A stretch of DNA of 64,000 nucleotides, taken from positions 24,289,617 to 24,353,616 of the forward strand of contig NC_031769.1 in the NCBI RefSeq assembly GCF_001522545.3, given 5' to 3'. Source of the DNA: Parus major. Lineage: Eukaryota; Chordata; Aves; Passeriformes; Paridae. The position numbers were made by a program, and so were the translations under genes. Positions within the stretch are counted from its first letter, which is position 1; every line of letters begins with the position of its first letter. Positions 28,093 through 41,500 of this stretch are shown piece after piece. The notes beneath the pieces were generated by a model. The model was not told the origin of the DNA and did not search any database. It worked only from the letters and a program-made list of their open reading frames with translations.

Positions 28093-31000
28093 AGTTTGTT
28101 TTGGAGACACACTTCAAATGTGCAAAAAATATCAGAAAGTGAAAATCACAGTGCAGAGAAAATTATAAAAATGTAGAGTGAAAGGAATAAAAATAAATAG
28201 CTTATCTGTACACACATATATTTAAACATCTACAGTAATTTCTCATCAACAGTTTCTTAGTTCAGATTTTCTATTTAATCAGCAGCAAGTTAGGAGCTTT
28301 GGAGAAACTGACACAAAAAGTAGGTGGAATTCTTTGAAGTAGCTAAATAATTATGCAGTCTTAAATTCATTCTGGCAATATTCAGACATTAAAAAAAAAG
28401 TGGTCTAGACACATGATAAATTACACATTGAAACTGCAAATACTACTGGATTGCAACTTGCTAACAGTATTTGATATCATATTGAAAAAAATGCATGCAT
28501 ACACATCTTAGCATTTTATTTTATTGATGATTTTAAAAAAGGTGTCTTATGTCACAGTTGCTGTGCCCAGTATTTTTTAAGGTTGTATGAGTTGAGTATA
28601 ACATGTTTTTCTGTACACCATCACTAGGAAGGTGCAGAGTTCCCAATGTAAGCAATTCTGAACCTTTTGGAAATTGTAATCCAGGGTTAAAATTGTAATT
28701 TTAAACATGAGGCTCCTCTTTATATCAAAGTCAGAAGCAAGAATTGTGTTCTCTGCAGTTTTGAGCTTGTTGGTTAGCTCCTTTTTCCTAATTCACTTCT
28801 TTTGCTAGTTGCATTTGAAGTTAGAAGAAAAGAAAACATGAAGCAGACTGAAACCTGCAGGCTGTCAAGTAGCAGCTGATTGCTTCCTTATCTATTTCTC
28901 AGCAGATGAAAATGAGACTGAACAGTGAAGATACCAACCACCTCTAATACCTATTCACAACAGGGGTCTAAGTTGGGTGCTTGGAACTGCTCCATGGAGC
29001 AATCTCCTGCCTTTCTCTTTCTGTGGAAAGAGTCCATGGCAATGTTTCCCTGGTGGAGCCCTTCATTTGGGTGCCTGAAGATTGTATAAATACCTTCTGC
29101 AACAACAAGACCCCCTCCCACCACAGACTGGGAGAATGAGGCTAGTCACATTCACATCCATTTAGAAATATTGCTTTGGTAAGCAAAGGTGCCTTGAGAC
29201 TTCCTAAAGGATAGGTGAGTCCAAATGCTCTGGGTGAGTCCCACCTTCATTTCTGGTCTCTGTGCTTCAGTTTAGTAACAATCTGTGCTCTTCTTAGTGG
29301 ATTGGCCTTTGATCCCTGAAAAACCCTGGCACAGCCTAATCTATGGAGTCATGGCACAGTCTGCCACTGAATTTTAGGGTTAGGAGGGCATCACTATTTT
29401 CCCATATGAAGGGTCATTTTAGGACACTGTTGTTGCTGCAAGGGGAGATGCTTGGTTTGGGGCCTGTCAGATCTAATGGTGTTTCATTAGGGACACATAT
29501 GGATATCTCAGTTTAGGAGATACCTCAGGTCTCAGTGCACTGTCAGTACAGTTTTCTCCTGGTCTGGAGAGCACATCAGCTCTTGGTGACAGGAGATGCC
29601 AGAATATGGTGTCTGCTTTCCTCTCTTTCTGCTTGAAGGTGTGATTTTCAATGCTGCAAAGAGGTTTCTGCCCTGCAAAAAGCCCCTGGGAAGGCAGAGT
29701 TTCCTGTTATTCATGTGAGGAGCCTCTTTTTCAAAAGCATGGATTTTCAGGCCTGGCTGCTCTTGACCTGGGAAGGGGGAGTGGGGGGAGAAAAGAAGTC
29801 ATGCAGAACACATGTTCTGCAGCATCAGCAACAGATGAGGGAGGATTTGATTTTGGCTGCAGGGAAGCAGAGTCAGAACTAAGCTGTCAGTATGTTGCAT
29901 ATGAAAAGTGTTGGGTTGGGGCACTTACCCAGAGCCAAGTTCTGTTGCAATATGACCATGATTACAGATATTAAGTATCATTTTATGATGGCAGATTACT
30001 AAGTATATGTATCGGAACTGATGCCTTACGTGTTTCATACACTACTGCTGAAGCCAGACCCAAAGTTGTTTGAATCAGCTGAGAAGCTCTCATGGATTCC
30101 AGACTGTTTTGGTTTGTCAGAATCTATGCTTCATTAATGCATTCTGATGCTGGGAATTTTCCAAAAGGTTTCAAGTGTTTTATTTTGTTTTTAGTTTATT
30201 TATTTTAGTCTTTTCCACATTTTTAATCTACATAATTGACATTATGCAATCAGAATAAAATCTTCTGGAGGTAAGGTTACACAGGTCATTGTAACACATG
30301 GCAGTGCCTGTTTTTCCATGGTAATAAAAATAATGCTACAGGAAAGGGAATGCTTCTGTTCAAATTCCTTCTACATTAAATTTTGTAACGGTTCTCTGTC
30401 CTTTTATCTGAATATCTTCCTAATGCTTTGGACTTGAATTTAGAAGAGAGAAGTGTTGTTTTACCATCTGATCTTTTAGTAAATATATGACATCTGGGCC
30501 TCTTCCTCTTGTTGGTTTCTTTCTTCATGTTATTAAAAGATGATGTGTCAAAATTATCTGGTACTTCTTCAGTAGTAAGAGCTGAAACAGCACCAGCATT
30601 AATACTGTCCTAAATTTGAGAAAAAATAGGTTATTGAGATGTCTGTCTAAAGGAAGAGAGTGAAAGCAGATCAGTTTAAAGAGAGGTAATAACACTTGTA
30701 CCTTGTCTTCTGAGTGTGACATCTAACAGCCATCATTCCCTTTGTGCTGCTTTAGAACAATCTGTTATTTAGTAATACAGCTTTTTATCCATCAGTAAGC
30801 CAGGGTCAGCTGAACATGTAAAAGGGGGATGGACCATGACACAGGGCTGTTGTTTGCTGCTATGTGGGAGACTGATGCAGCACCCGGCTCCGAAACAATG
30901 TTGGGCAGTTCTGATTAAAAGTGTCAGTGCTGTCTGGGTGCAGGGAACAGACCGAACTAGCTTAGCTCTGACTGTGCTGTTCAGTGAGTTTCCAGGGCTC

Positions 31001-34000
31001 CTTGTCACTCCTTCACCCATGGGAGGAGTCTGCAGAACTGGAGACTCGTAGGGAACACTACTTTTACCTGCTCAGTCTAGTGGTCCTCTCTTGTCCCCAT
31101 AAAAATGTTCAACTAAATGTTTTACATCTCTTTTACACAGACCTGTGCCAAAATCCATTGAATCCATTTAGTGAAACCTTGACCAACTTGTGCTCTCTGG
31201 AAGGTCCAGAGTGGGAGCAGCTCAGCCTGGCTGCTGGCTCCTAGGCCTTGCACTTGTCCTCAGGGTCTGTGACATTACATTTTCTGCCTCTGTCTCTGGG
31301 GGACTTGAAGTCAAGCCATTGCAGTTTTGTTTAATGAAGTAAGAAAGGAAAAAGAAAAGCAATGACACCTAATCCTTTTCCTCATCAATAAGTGTCTGGA
31401 GGAGAAACTCATGCACTAGTTGGAAAAAGACTGGAAACTGCTTTTCTGCTCAGATCCAGTGGCATTTCAAAATCCCCACTGAGGAGAGTCCACGGGAGAA
31501 CAAGTGTAATTATGGTGCTCATCCACATGATCAAGGAATGTCATATGCAATGTCTGTTCATCACAAACAGATTAGCTTTAATCTTCTAGTCAGAATGACA
31601 GCACAGGCTATTCAACATCATTTTTGGGTTGCTAAACCTCAAAGAATCTATTTCTTTCTTTTTTGATGTTATTGCCATGGAAACTGGCTAAATTGCAGGT
31701 CCAGATTACATCTTTACTGTTCACTCACTATCATTTTGATTTGATGACATTCTTCAGGTGCCAGGAAGAGACAAAGAACAAATCAATAGTGTTCCTTGAA
31801 ACACAGAGTCACTCCCTGTGCTCTCCAGCCTCTACTACCTGAGTGTAGCCACTCGTGTTCTGTCTCCCAGGGCAAGAGACCTGAAACCTGAAGATTTGTT
31901 ACCTGCAGCCTCATTTTCTGTGATAGCATTGCTCAGCCAAGCTGGAGAGGACAACTCAGTAGATCACTTCCTCATCTATTTCTCACACCTGTGCAAGTGG
32001 TAACACAGGGATGCACAGTGGAGCACAAATCTGGGAAATATGTTGCAGATGCATTAAAACTGTTGAAAACAGATATAATTAGGAGTCAAGGAGAATTGCT
32101 ATTAAAAGTAGGTATCAGTGTCCAGAGTGGTGAAGGCTGTATGTGAGAACCCAGATAATAAGTACTTATGGGAAGAATGTGTCTCAGTACATTATCTGCA
32201 TGTGATGGCCTGAACCATAGGTGTTGCTCTTCTCATATTTTTGGGATTTGAATGCTGTCTTGAGTGTGGGAAATCTCTAAATTTATTTTTTTTCAGCATT
32301 TTTATCTGGGTACCAGGTAAAGGTGCCCTCTCTTGTGACCTGGATTCTTGGAGGTGGAACATAGGCATCCTAGTTCTAGAGACCTATTGCAAGCTCTTGC
32401 TTAAATCAAATGCTATTGGTGTTCTTTCTGGTGAAATAGCCTTTACCCCCCTACAAAACCTGTAGGTTGGAAAGTGAATGTTGGGGGGAGGAAACTGAAA
32501 TGAATTATGTGTATTTTCTTTTAAGAGTTTGGAAGACCTGGACATTAATCTATAAGTAGCCCCTAGGCAGCCATAAAATTAGAAACTGGCACTTATAGAA
32601 AGGTCTAATATATGAAACTGACCTTGGTGACATTACAAGAGTAATCTTCACACAGATAGCATTTTTAATGGGGTATCTATAATGCATTAGTCATTGATGC
32701 CTTTGCCTTGAATCAGCTGTTCAGATCTTATGTCCATTTTCTACTGTACTTCTACTGCAGTTAAGTTACAAGGGAAAAATCTGTTCTTTATTGCTGAATT
32801 ATTTTATCTCTGACCTTTTGTAATACAGTTTAGTTTTGGAGAAGCTTTTCTCTGTCAGTATAATGTCTTTTATCCTGATAAACATTACTATGGCTCATAA
32901 GAAGTTAAGGGAAATGAATGCCCTTATGTTGCATAAGAAGGCAGCTCTGTATTACAGATTTTCATTCTTTTTGTATGCACAGGGTGTTGAGATTGATTCT
33001 TTTTCATTCTGAAATGACAAGAGTGCAGCATATGCCCTTGTCTATCTCTCCAGAGAGTGAGTTAACACTGGTAATAGAATGGGTGAGTTTACTAAGGACA
33101 GGAGGTAGAACAGTTATTTGGCTTTAATAGATCTATTTCTGAACTAATTCAGTAATTTGTTCATTTCTATGAGTGATTCATTGGCAGAGGTTGCTGTTGT
33201 TGCAGAAAGACTTGTATATATTAACCACGGCTGATTATATGGCTGGTTTTGGCTGAACCTGGTAATATTATGATCTCTATAACCTCAGAATTTGTATTCA
33301 GAAGAAATTAGGGGAGTTTTTAATTTTGACAACTATCATTATCCAGCATGTCTTCATGAAGTGAAGCTTGCTTAGTGAAGGAGCACTTTCCTTTGCTCTA
33401 GCTTCTGCTAGTGAGAGCAGTGCATAATCTAGTATTCATACTACAGGAAAAGGTGCTCAGGAGCCAATCCTGTGTTCTTGATTCTTTCATGGATTCCGGC
33501 AGTTTTCTTGCATGTCAGATGTGGCTTTGTGAGTGTGGAAAAATAAAGTAAAATTAAGAGACAGGGAAGGAGCAGGCATTTTTGAAAATGTTGGCCTTGA
33601 TATGTCAGTTTCTGCATTTTTAAATTGGAGCATTCTGAATATTTCACAAGACTTCTTAAAGCCTCATGTGAGTGTTTGCAAGGTGTTTTAGAGCTGGTCA
33701 CATGGGAAACTGCATTGCAGTTCAAGGAGCAACATCTTCACTTCAAACCACACCTCTGGAACATTTGTGCATTTGGTGATAGCCTCACCTGACAGCAGTT
33801 CAGAAGAGATTCTCATAGATCTGATCTCAGATGTATTATTGCCCTCTTCCCCAGGAATCTTATTGGGAGGAAGAGAAGACTTTTTTTGTTTGTCCCAGAT
33901 GCCCTCAGAGTATGTCAGAGCTGGTATCAGTGTGCCATTTACTGTCACATGCACTATGTGAGGTTCCTGCCCAGAGCAGTGTACAGGTTGGTTTACTGCC

Positions 34001-34391
34001 TAACTCAGTCTTACCATAAAAACATAAATAAATTGTGCCTGCAGATTTTAAAAATTATTGTGAATCCATCAACCTAAGTGAAAGAGTTAGAATTTTTCAG
34101 GAAAAGGATAAAAAACCCAACCCCATGTTTCGTTAATCAGTATGTGACAGAAAAATCCAGCTTCTTTCCTCTGTTTATTGATAATATGTAGTTGTAGTAA
34201 AGTGCCTGCTCTGTCTCTGTTTGACCTACAAACCTTGTTTGACATATGGTGGCTGTTGCTTGCACCTGGAGGTTGAATGTACTACATAGAGCATGTAACT
34301 AAGGATATGGGGTTTTGTTCATCCTTTCAGTTAATTCTGTGTGTTCTTTTTTTCCCTCCCCTTCGTGCTGCACGGCTGATTACCACCCTAG

Positions 34392-34451
34392 GACCTTGCA
34401 ATGGGACACAGACCCCTCAGTGCTGCAGCTCCAGTCTGACTCTGAACTTGG
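34392..34451 (+). CDS. DYNC1I1: DYNC1I1 exon 5: end of residue 122 to start of 142
   Basis: A 60-base exon between acceptor cctag at 34387-34391 and donor GG|gtatat. It completes Arg122 and encodes TLQWDTDPSVLQLQSDSEL, then two bases of Gly142. This is the conserved TLxWDTDPSVLQL block that precedes the light-chain binding sites in vertebrate intermediate chains, predicted disordered with a short helical tendency. Length divisible by three with equal phases at both ends means that skipping removes 20 residues without a frameshift. The donor is weak (TGG before the junction, gtatat after). A long pyrimidine run, ttctttttttccctcccc, lies 25-50 bases before the acceptor. It sits between a 17 kb and a 4 kb intron. 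Confidence 0.96.
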
Positions 34452-35441
34452 GTATATGTCAGCTCTTTCTGTTATCATTTCTTTGCAAGAATTATGTTGA
34501 AAATGCTTCCTAGTTGAGCTGGTTGTATGTGATTTTCATTTCCTTTTTTGTCTCAAAAAGACCATAATTTAAGTTTCCTTTTTTCAGTTTCATAAATAAG
34601 AAGTGTCAGAAAAGTCAGCTTTGTGGAAAAAAACCCCAACTATTTAAACAAGCTTATGAAAAGATAAATTGCTATTTCTGTTGCTTGAAACACAATACAA
34701 ATAACTATTTCATTGCGGATGAAATGTTATTGTTGTGGCACACATGTGCATGTATAGTTACATTGATCTTGTTTGTACCTGTTGTTTCAGACTGCTCTCT
34801 CTGAAACGTTTGCAAGATACTTTTCCCCCTTCTTTCTGCTGGCTATATTTACACTGTTTCCACATGCAGTAACAATGACTCCTTTTTCCTTAAGAGCTAT
34901 GTATGTGTTTAAAATTCTGCACTTAAGAATAATCATAGCCCAAGAACAAGTGCCACCTCAGTTGAGTTCAGACTTATGAGGCTTTTTTAAAATTGTAATA
35001 GAGCTAAAATTAATATTTTATAGCTTGGAATGGAACTTCATTTCCCCATAGAAGTGAAAAAAAAAATAAATTAAAAGTTAATTTGTACTAATAATGTAGT
35101 AAATAATGTAGAAATGCTTGCTTGCAGAGATATTTAGGATAACCTGTTCCTCTGAAAGTACCTCAAGTTCTTCAGAGCAGGAGTCATAGGTAAAACCAAA
35201 TCACTACACTGGAGAATTTGCTCTACAATGAAGTTAGAGGGTTGCCTGTTTTAAGTCTCCAGGCAAGTGTCTCATGTTTTCACTTGTTCATGAGCTATTT
35301 CATTCATCATTCTGTAAGAAAAACAACAACTTCCCTTTAGCTGCTGACTGACTGCTCCCAGCTCCAGTTAGGTGTGTTAGGTCTATTCACCAGGAAAGAT
35401 CCAGAACTCCTAGGAATGTTTGTAGTTTACACAAAATAAAA

Positions 35442-35468
35442 AAGTGTGACGTCAAATAGGTCACACTT
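35442..35468. promoter_or_regulatory. Inverted repeat containing a consensus CRE and an AGGTCA half-site
   Basis: aagtgtgac (35442-35450) and gtcacactt (35460-35468) are perfect 9-base inverted arms around a 9-base spacer. The full palindromic CREB/ATF site TGACGTCA lies at 35447-35454, and AGGTCA, a nuclear-receptor half-site preceded by an A/T-rich flank close to a ROR/REV-ERB element, lies at 35458-35463. The motifs are read directly. That they bind factors in vivo, or act on DYNC1I1, is inference; the site is about 1 kb after exon 5. Confidence 0.45.
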
Positions 35469-35831
35469 CTACAACTTTACCTGGGCAGCACCAAAAAGGT
35501 GGAGGTTTTTGAGCTATTTTAACCTACAGAAAACTTTTAGAAATCCTAGCTGCTTTTTTTACAGAAGTTTGGATTAATACATGAGTACTCCTAGGAGCAA
35601 GGTTTCCTAACTCTGCAAGGCAAATGCCTTTATCTGACACATGAAAAGATAACTCTGTATGTAGCTACAATACTTCAATCAATTACTAGTGGTCAATGCA
35701 AAGATAGAAAAAAAGTATGCCAAAGAGCAAATCCACAGGTATACATTTTCATGGATGTCCTGCCCCTTTTGAAGGAAAACTGTCTTCAAACCCAAGGCAG
35801 AGTTAAACTTTCCCCTGGTGTCCTGAGACTA

Positions 35832-35872
35832 GAGAAAAAAAAAAACAAACCAACAAAAAAAATGCAAAAGAA
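35832..35872. repeat. A-rich low-complexity run
   Basis: An eleven-A run followed by caaaccaacaaaaaaaatgc. No adjacent element is recognised. Confidence 0.85.
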
Positions 35873-36835
35873 ACCCTGCAGTCAGCAATTAAATGATGTG
35901 TGTAGCAAAACACTTCTAGCATATACATCTTTCTTATGATACCTATCGACAGAAGAATCACTTTTAATGCATGGGATTTAATCACTATCCCCCTCCTGAC
36001 ATCCCATTGGCAGTTTGGAAAGGAATCCTTCAAAGCTTATGTGATCTCTAAGATGAATGGTCATTGAATTTATGAGAATTATGAGCACCTCAGATGAAAC
36101 ACGCAGATGGGAAAATAAGAGACTAATTAGTGTTGCCCTAAGAAGAACTAGAGATTAGAACATTACAGCGCATATTTGGTAGAGCCCAGATGTTGATATG
36201 ATGCTCCAGTTGTCCCTGAGTGTTTGAGAACAAAGACTAGGCCAACTTTTAGTAACATGAGAACAATTAGAGGTGGCTTGGCCAGTCAGTCAGTAGATCA
36301 CATTCCTTCAGATGAAGAAGGACCTCGCAGTGTTCACCAGTAATTACATCATATGGGTGGCACAAGGCATTTGTGCAGGCAGCAGCAGTTACTGAATTGG
36401 AAGTGTTGTAGATGAAGAATTCCATGCATTGTCTCAGCACAGTGCTGTGGGAAGTAGCTCACTTCTGGGACACAGTGGGCAAGGAGGTTCAATCCACCCA
36501 TCTAGCAGTTAAATCCAGCTCTCCGTTAGGGTCATGTTCCCCATCCTTGGGCAGCCCTGGAGATACACAGTCACCTCATGTGAAACTGTTTTAGAATTAG
36601 GTGAGTTTCTAATTGGGTCCAGATTAGACATAATTAATTAGGGATTATATTTAACCAAGACCACTGTCAAGAGACTCTTTCAATGCAAAGTCTTAAGAAC
36701 CTCAGTAAATGGAAAGAGTAGCCTGGGGCAGCAGGGAACTGGTTACATAGGGAAGTCAAATTGACCAAGCAGGCAGCAGAGCTTGCACATCTGGTGCTGG
36801 GGGAGGGAAAAGAACATGAGAGTTTGCTGGGGTGA

Positions 36836-36900
36836 GATATTTATTAAATATTTAATATTAAATATTAATTGAATATTTTGTTAATAATATTAAATATTCA
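36836..36900. repeat. AT-rich palindromic segment
   Basis: Sixty-five bases almost without G or C. 36847-36866 is a perfect 20-base palindrome centred on aatatt repeats, and part of it (ttaaatatt) recurs near 36890-36898. It could extrude a cruciform or be a fragile, hard-to-sequence spot. Confidence 0.85.
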
Positions 36901-38459
36901 TTGAATTCACATAGAGCACAAGTTAAAGCAGCTGTAAAATGTAAAACTGCTAAAAGTTTTGCTAGCTGAAGAAACTTTTCTGCCCCAGTAATGAGGTGGA
37001 AGTTTTTCTGCAGAGTTTTTAGACAATTGTAGGTTTTGTTCATATTGGTAAAGTCAGAGATGGTTGTAAGAAGGGAGACTTGTTAATTTTTCTTTGAAAA
37101 GAGGAATGACTGAGAGCTACAACAACTGTTTCTGCTCTAGTGGTTTGTTGCACAATACAGCTGATTTGTACTGATTACCTGCTGAATCTAATTGCAGTCA
37201 GCTTAATAACAACCCAGGGAGTAAAATAGATTAGAAAAAAAATATAGCTGATGCAGCTGAAAAGTTCAGTAGGTGTTTTCCAGTGGTAACAGTTTCCTTT
37301 TGAAACTCCCATTTCCTTTTGGACATCAATCTTAATTGAATACCTGTGGTCTCACTGTAAATTAATTAGATCAAAACCCCTATGACTTCTGTTCTTCTGA
37401 CAATTTGGAAAATGAAGAGGATATAGATAACATGTAAGAATTTTCTGGTTTTCCAAATTGTTCTCTTCAGTAATGTGGCAAGTTGAGAAACATTGTGTCC
37501 AGCAATTTATTTCCCCATAAAGGCACAAGCATGCTCACACTTGTTGATTAAGGTAACTGGACTTAATTAGTTAATTTCTTTATTGTGTTTGCATTATTTC
37601 TCTGCTAAAGTTGGCATTTTTTCCCGATAAAACACTTCCAAGCAAGTGTTTTTATATTCTTCACTCGTTGCAGACAGTCAAATAATATTCAAGAAATAAA
37701 CTGAGTTTTTTTTCCCCCTGCTCCTGAGTTAACTGTGCACAACTAAAAGTGTTCATGACCCTGCTCAGCTGCCTCTCTTCTTTTTCTCTTACCTGCTTAC
37801 AGTTAGTTTACTTCAGTGATTCATTTCATTTGGTTTATTTAAAGTAAGGGAAGTAGACAAAAGAGAAGGCTATACTTGCCTTGCTCCAGTTGTGTTTTAG
37901 CTCTCCACTAGCCCTTGCATTAGGATTCCACTAGTCATAAACCTAGTTCAATGCCACTGTTAATGACTCCTGTGGAAGGAGGAGAATCTTCTTATTTATG
38001 GAAGTTACCCACTTTGCCAGTCAAAGACTGTTACTGCTCCCAGCTGAACACTTGGCAGTCTAATCCATCCTGGTTTAAACCCACTGTACCCTTTCCACAG
38101 CTATGTAGCCCAGGCTGAGGATGAGCTCCTTTGAGCAGGCAGAACATCATAGTAATGATGGTATGAAAGAGAATTTTGATGCATGTTAAGAGGGACACAA
38201 GCAGACTATTTCTCTCTCCCATTTGCAGTCCCTCTCACCAGCATCATCTAGAGGTTCCACAACTGTACTTTATTATTGAAAATGGTTCCCAGGTTAATTT
38301 TCTTCACTACAGTGTGGTACTTCTCATGCACACTGTGTTGTGTTTCGTCTCAACAAACACTGGGGTATTTTTATCCTTTTCATAACAGCAAACATTTCTT
38401 CGTGCTGCTGATTCACATTTAGCATGACTAACCTTTTGATGTTGTGTATTCCACCTTAG

Positions 38460-38575
38460 ACGCAGACTGCACAAACTAGGGGTGTCAAAGATTACCCAGG
38501 TTGATTTCTTACCTCGGGAGGTGGTATCGTACTCCAAGGAGACACAGACACCTCTGGCCACACATCAATCTGAAG
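38460..38575 (+). CDS. DYNC1I1: DYNC1I1 exon 6: residues 142-180, Tctex1 and LC8 binding sites
   Basis: The exon starts after ccttag (AG at 38458-38459), completes Gly142, and encodes 38 residues from RRLHKLG to THQSE, ending in phase 1 at GAAG|gtaag. Two light-chain docking sites lie side by side. Residues 144-160 ([17 protein letters not shown]) match the segment that binds Tctex1/DYNLT, and residues 167-175 (SKETQTPLA) hold the TQT anchor at 170-172 (bases 38542-38550) that binds LC8/DYNLL dimers. In known structures both dimers bind two intermediate chain strands and help hold the pair parallel. The only difference I note from mammalian DYNC1I1 is Ile153 for Val. The next expected exon, an acidic EDEEDEE-type stretch, was not found in the remaining 25 kb. 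Confidence 0.97.
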
Positions 38576-41500
38576 GTAAGATTTATGGTTTTTTTTTAAA
38601 AAAAATAGTAGAAAATTTGCATCTGAGTTAAAGAACGTAATAAAAATAATAGTGAGTCATAACACAGCTGCTTATCATGTATTTTCTGTATGCTGGGTAT
38701 TGTTTATGTGATTAATGGCTGTTCTGATGAGAATAATTATAGAAATCACTTTAAATGCAGGTGGAACCAAACTACTTCTGACTTACAATGGGTTGTGTTC
38801 CGATAGCAGTTTAATGGGAACATTTAAAAAATACATCACTGTGAATATAATTAAAATTGTGCTTTATTCAATTTTTTATGCTTTCTCAAGGAAGTTATAA
38901 ATTCTGTGCTTTGTAAAGAGGCAGTGTTGGAAAGTTGCACTCAGTTCTTTAGTTAGGGTGATTGTGTCCCCCTGCTGCAGGTGGAGCTTAGGGAGAAGTT
39001 GCAGCTTAGCTCCATGTACTGAAAAAGGAGGTTTGCATACTTGGATGTGGGCAGTCTTTCCTTCTCTCTGCTGACAATCATGCTGGCATCTGTACTCATG
39101 GAGCTGTTTGCTGGCTGTTGGGCTCTCTTGTTGATAAGTAAATAGACAGAGTGGCAGGGGGTTGCTGATCTGCCAGGGTTGTACTGCAGAATGCTGATTT
39201 ACCATTTAACTGAATGCAAAACTGTGCATTACCCTGAGGTTATATATGCACTAGAACAAAATGGATAGAAGAGGAGAAACTCACAGCAGTCTTGACCATA
39301 ATTTTTGCTGTTAACAATGAAGGATCCAGGAAAGTTCAACAACTGAGTAATTTTCTGCAGAAGATAGTGTAGAACTTGACCCATCTTCATTTAGAGAAGA
39401 AAAATACTCATGTTTGGAAGGTGGTGATGATGAATCTAAGTTACTGTTGGGGAGAATAGAATGATAAACGTAGCCATTTTTTGGGGAGTTTTTTTGCAAC
39501 TGGGTTACCAGCTCTGCCTTAGGAAGCAGAAATAGAAACCACTAAGCTAGATGCTCAGATTCTATTTTTCTGAAGCACAAGTTTATCCTGGTCATCTGTG
39601 GACTGGAACAGTGCCTTCAAACCCAGGCAGCCCTTTTGCTTGGATGATGCTCCTTCAGCAGCGTATCCAGAGAGCATTGCCTGCTCATAGGGAGAAGCTG
39701 TCTCAGAAGCCTCCCTGGGTCAGCCCAGCTCATCTCTGCTTGTCTGTCTGTGGGCTGCTGAAGCCTCAAGAAAATGGGTTTTGCCCCCAAGCCTTTATCT
39801 TCTTTGCTTAAGACCAGTTGATGCTCAACCCTGGAGCATTATAGTGAATTCATTCTTAGATCAGATGGAGAGGGTGACCGTCCTCTCTGACACATGGTCT
39901 TTATCCAATGCAAGAACTTATGGATGTGGGGAATTTAAGACATGGTTTTGTGTTTGCCTTCCTCAGGCCTACAACTCCACCACTCATGAGTTGACCTGCC
40001 TTTCTGAAAAAGACAGGTTCACTTCAGGGAGCATCCTCTTTCATTAGGACCTTGCTTTTTTTTCCCAAGGAGCTCTTCAACTATTACAAAATCCTTTCCT
40101 TGCTTGACAAGAGAACAATCTCCTGCCCTTCAAGGAAAGAACCCCAAACAACTGTGTTATGCCATGGAGCCTGGCAGTCAGGACAATGAGCAGAGAGGCA
40201 GTGTGGTTTCAATTGGTCCTCCCAGCACTGAGGAAAGTCACTTGTTCCTCCTTTGTGTGAAAGAAGATAAGTGCAAACATAAAACATCATGCACTTTAAA
40301 CTGCCTGGGCCAAAACTGTGATGGAAGTGGTCAAATATGTGGGTTTGGTGACTGGGTTTGCTATCTTTCCTATTCTCTGTCATCACAACCAAGGAAAAAA
40401 CACCATCAGTAGTGGTGTTTTACATATTAAAACACAGAGGAAATATCACCCAGTCTCTTCCTTCAGATGTGTGAGGGACAGAAAGGGTAACTTACATTTC
40501 CTTCCCAATCTGCTGCTGGGAAATTCTCTGCATTTAACTTGGATATGATTATGGCTATGCATCAGTAAAGGAGATTTGGGAAAGTTTGGTTATTCTGTTG
40601 AGAGGCTATTTAATTGGAAGTTCTCTAGGGGGTAAATAAGCACCATGATTTTGGTCTCCCAGGCCTGATGGAAATGAACTCTCAGGTTTCCAATCTCCCA
40701 AGCCTCTTTATGGATGCTGAACCTATCACACTGTCAGTCCAAACCTGAACAGCAGAGAGATTCCTCAGGAGAGCAGCTTAGAGAAGAAGTCTCTACACTG
40801 TTTCTCTGCATTCATGTGAAATAAAGCCATTGTCTTTTCAAGAGAAAATTTTCAGCCATTACTATAGTTATGGGCTCAGTTATTTAGCATCTGAAGCCTT
40901 AGACTTTGAGAATAAAAAACAAGAAACTTGGATGAGTCTGACTTCAGCATTTGAAATTCACTTTTCACTGCCTGCCTTAAATACTGGAACTGTCAAAATG
41001 CAGAACTTTAGGATAAGATTGTCCCATGCTTGCTTCTTGTTTGGAAGACAATTAATGAAGGGTACAGCTAGTTGGAAGGATGGGTGAAAAGAGGACTTTG
41101 ACTCCACTCCAAAAATAACTCCAAAGTTCTTCAGCTTTTTTGAAATATTCTCATCAGGTTTTCTGCATTTGCTTCTCTAGAGAGCAGGAAAGAAACTCTG
41201 AGGTACTTTAAGCCTACTGCTGTTCTGGAGCTCAGTGGATGTTCTTTGTGCCCACCAGATCTTATAGAACTGGAAAAGGAAGGGTTCACTCTGGTACGAC
41301 CATGCGGTGCCAGAGAGCCAGGTGCTGTGTGCACTGAAGTCTCAGCTTGTCAGCTGCTAATTTTAGAAGAAATAGTGTGGCATTATTATTCTTCACTGTA
41401 TAAAAAACATATTAACTCCTTTTCAGAACAGGTAATTTGCTTTATTTCAGAGGAATAATGACATGTCATTTCCCTCACCAACTCTATTATTTATGGAAAT

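Larger units (their letters stand above)
17415..34391 (+). other. DYNC1I1: DYNC1I1 intron 4
   Basis: A 17 kb intron with no gene. Named contents are a 21-base A run (23679-23699), a TTTTA-type run (26068-26090), a cluster of ACTAGT palindromes (28017-28055) and a TG run (28076-28092). CpG-bearing unique sequence near 19010-19180 stands out mildly. Open frames up to 129 codons (27628-28017) show low-complexity or no resemblance to families that I know and lack splice or context support. Confidence 0.93.
34452..38459 (+). other. DYNC1I1: DYNC1I1 intron 5
   Basis: A 4.0 kb intron. It holds an inverted repeat with a consensus CRE (35442-35468), an A-rich low-complexity run (35832-35872) and an AT-only palindromic segment (36836-36900). 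The rest is unique AT-rich intronic sequence. Confidence 0.94.
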
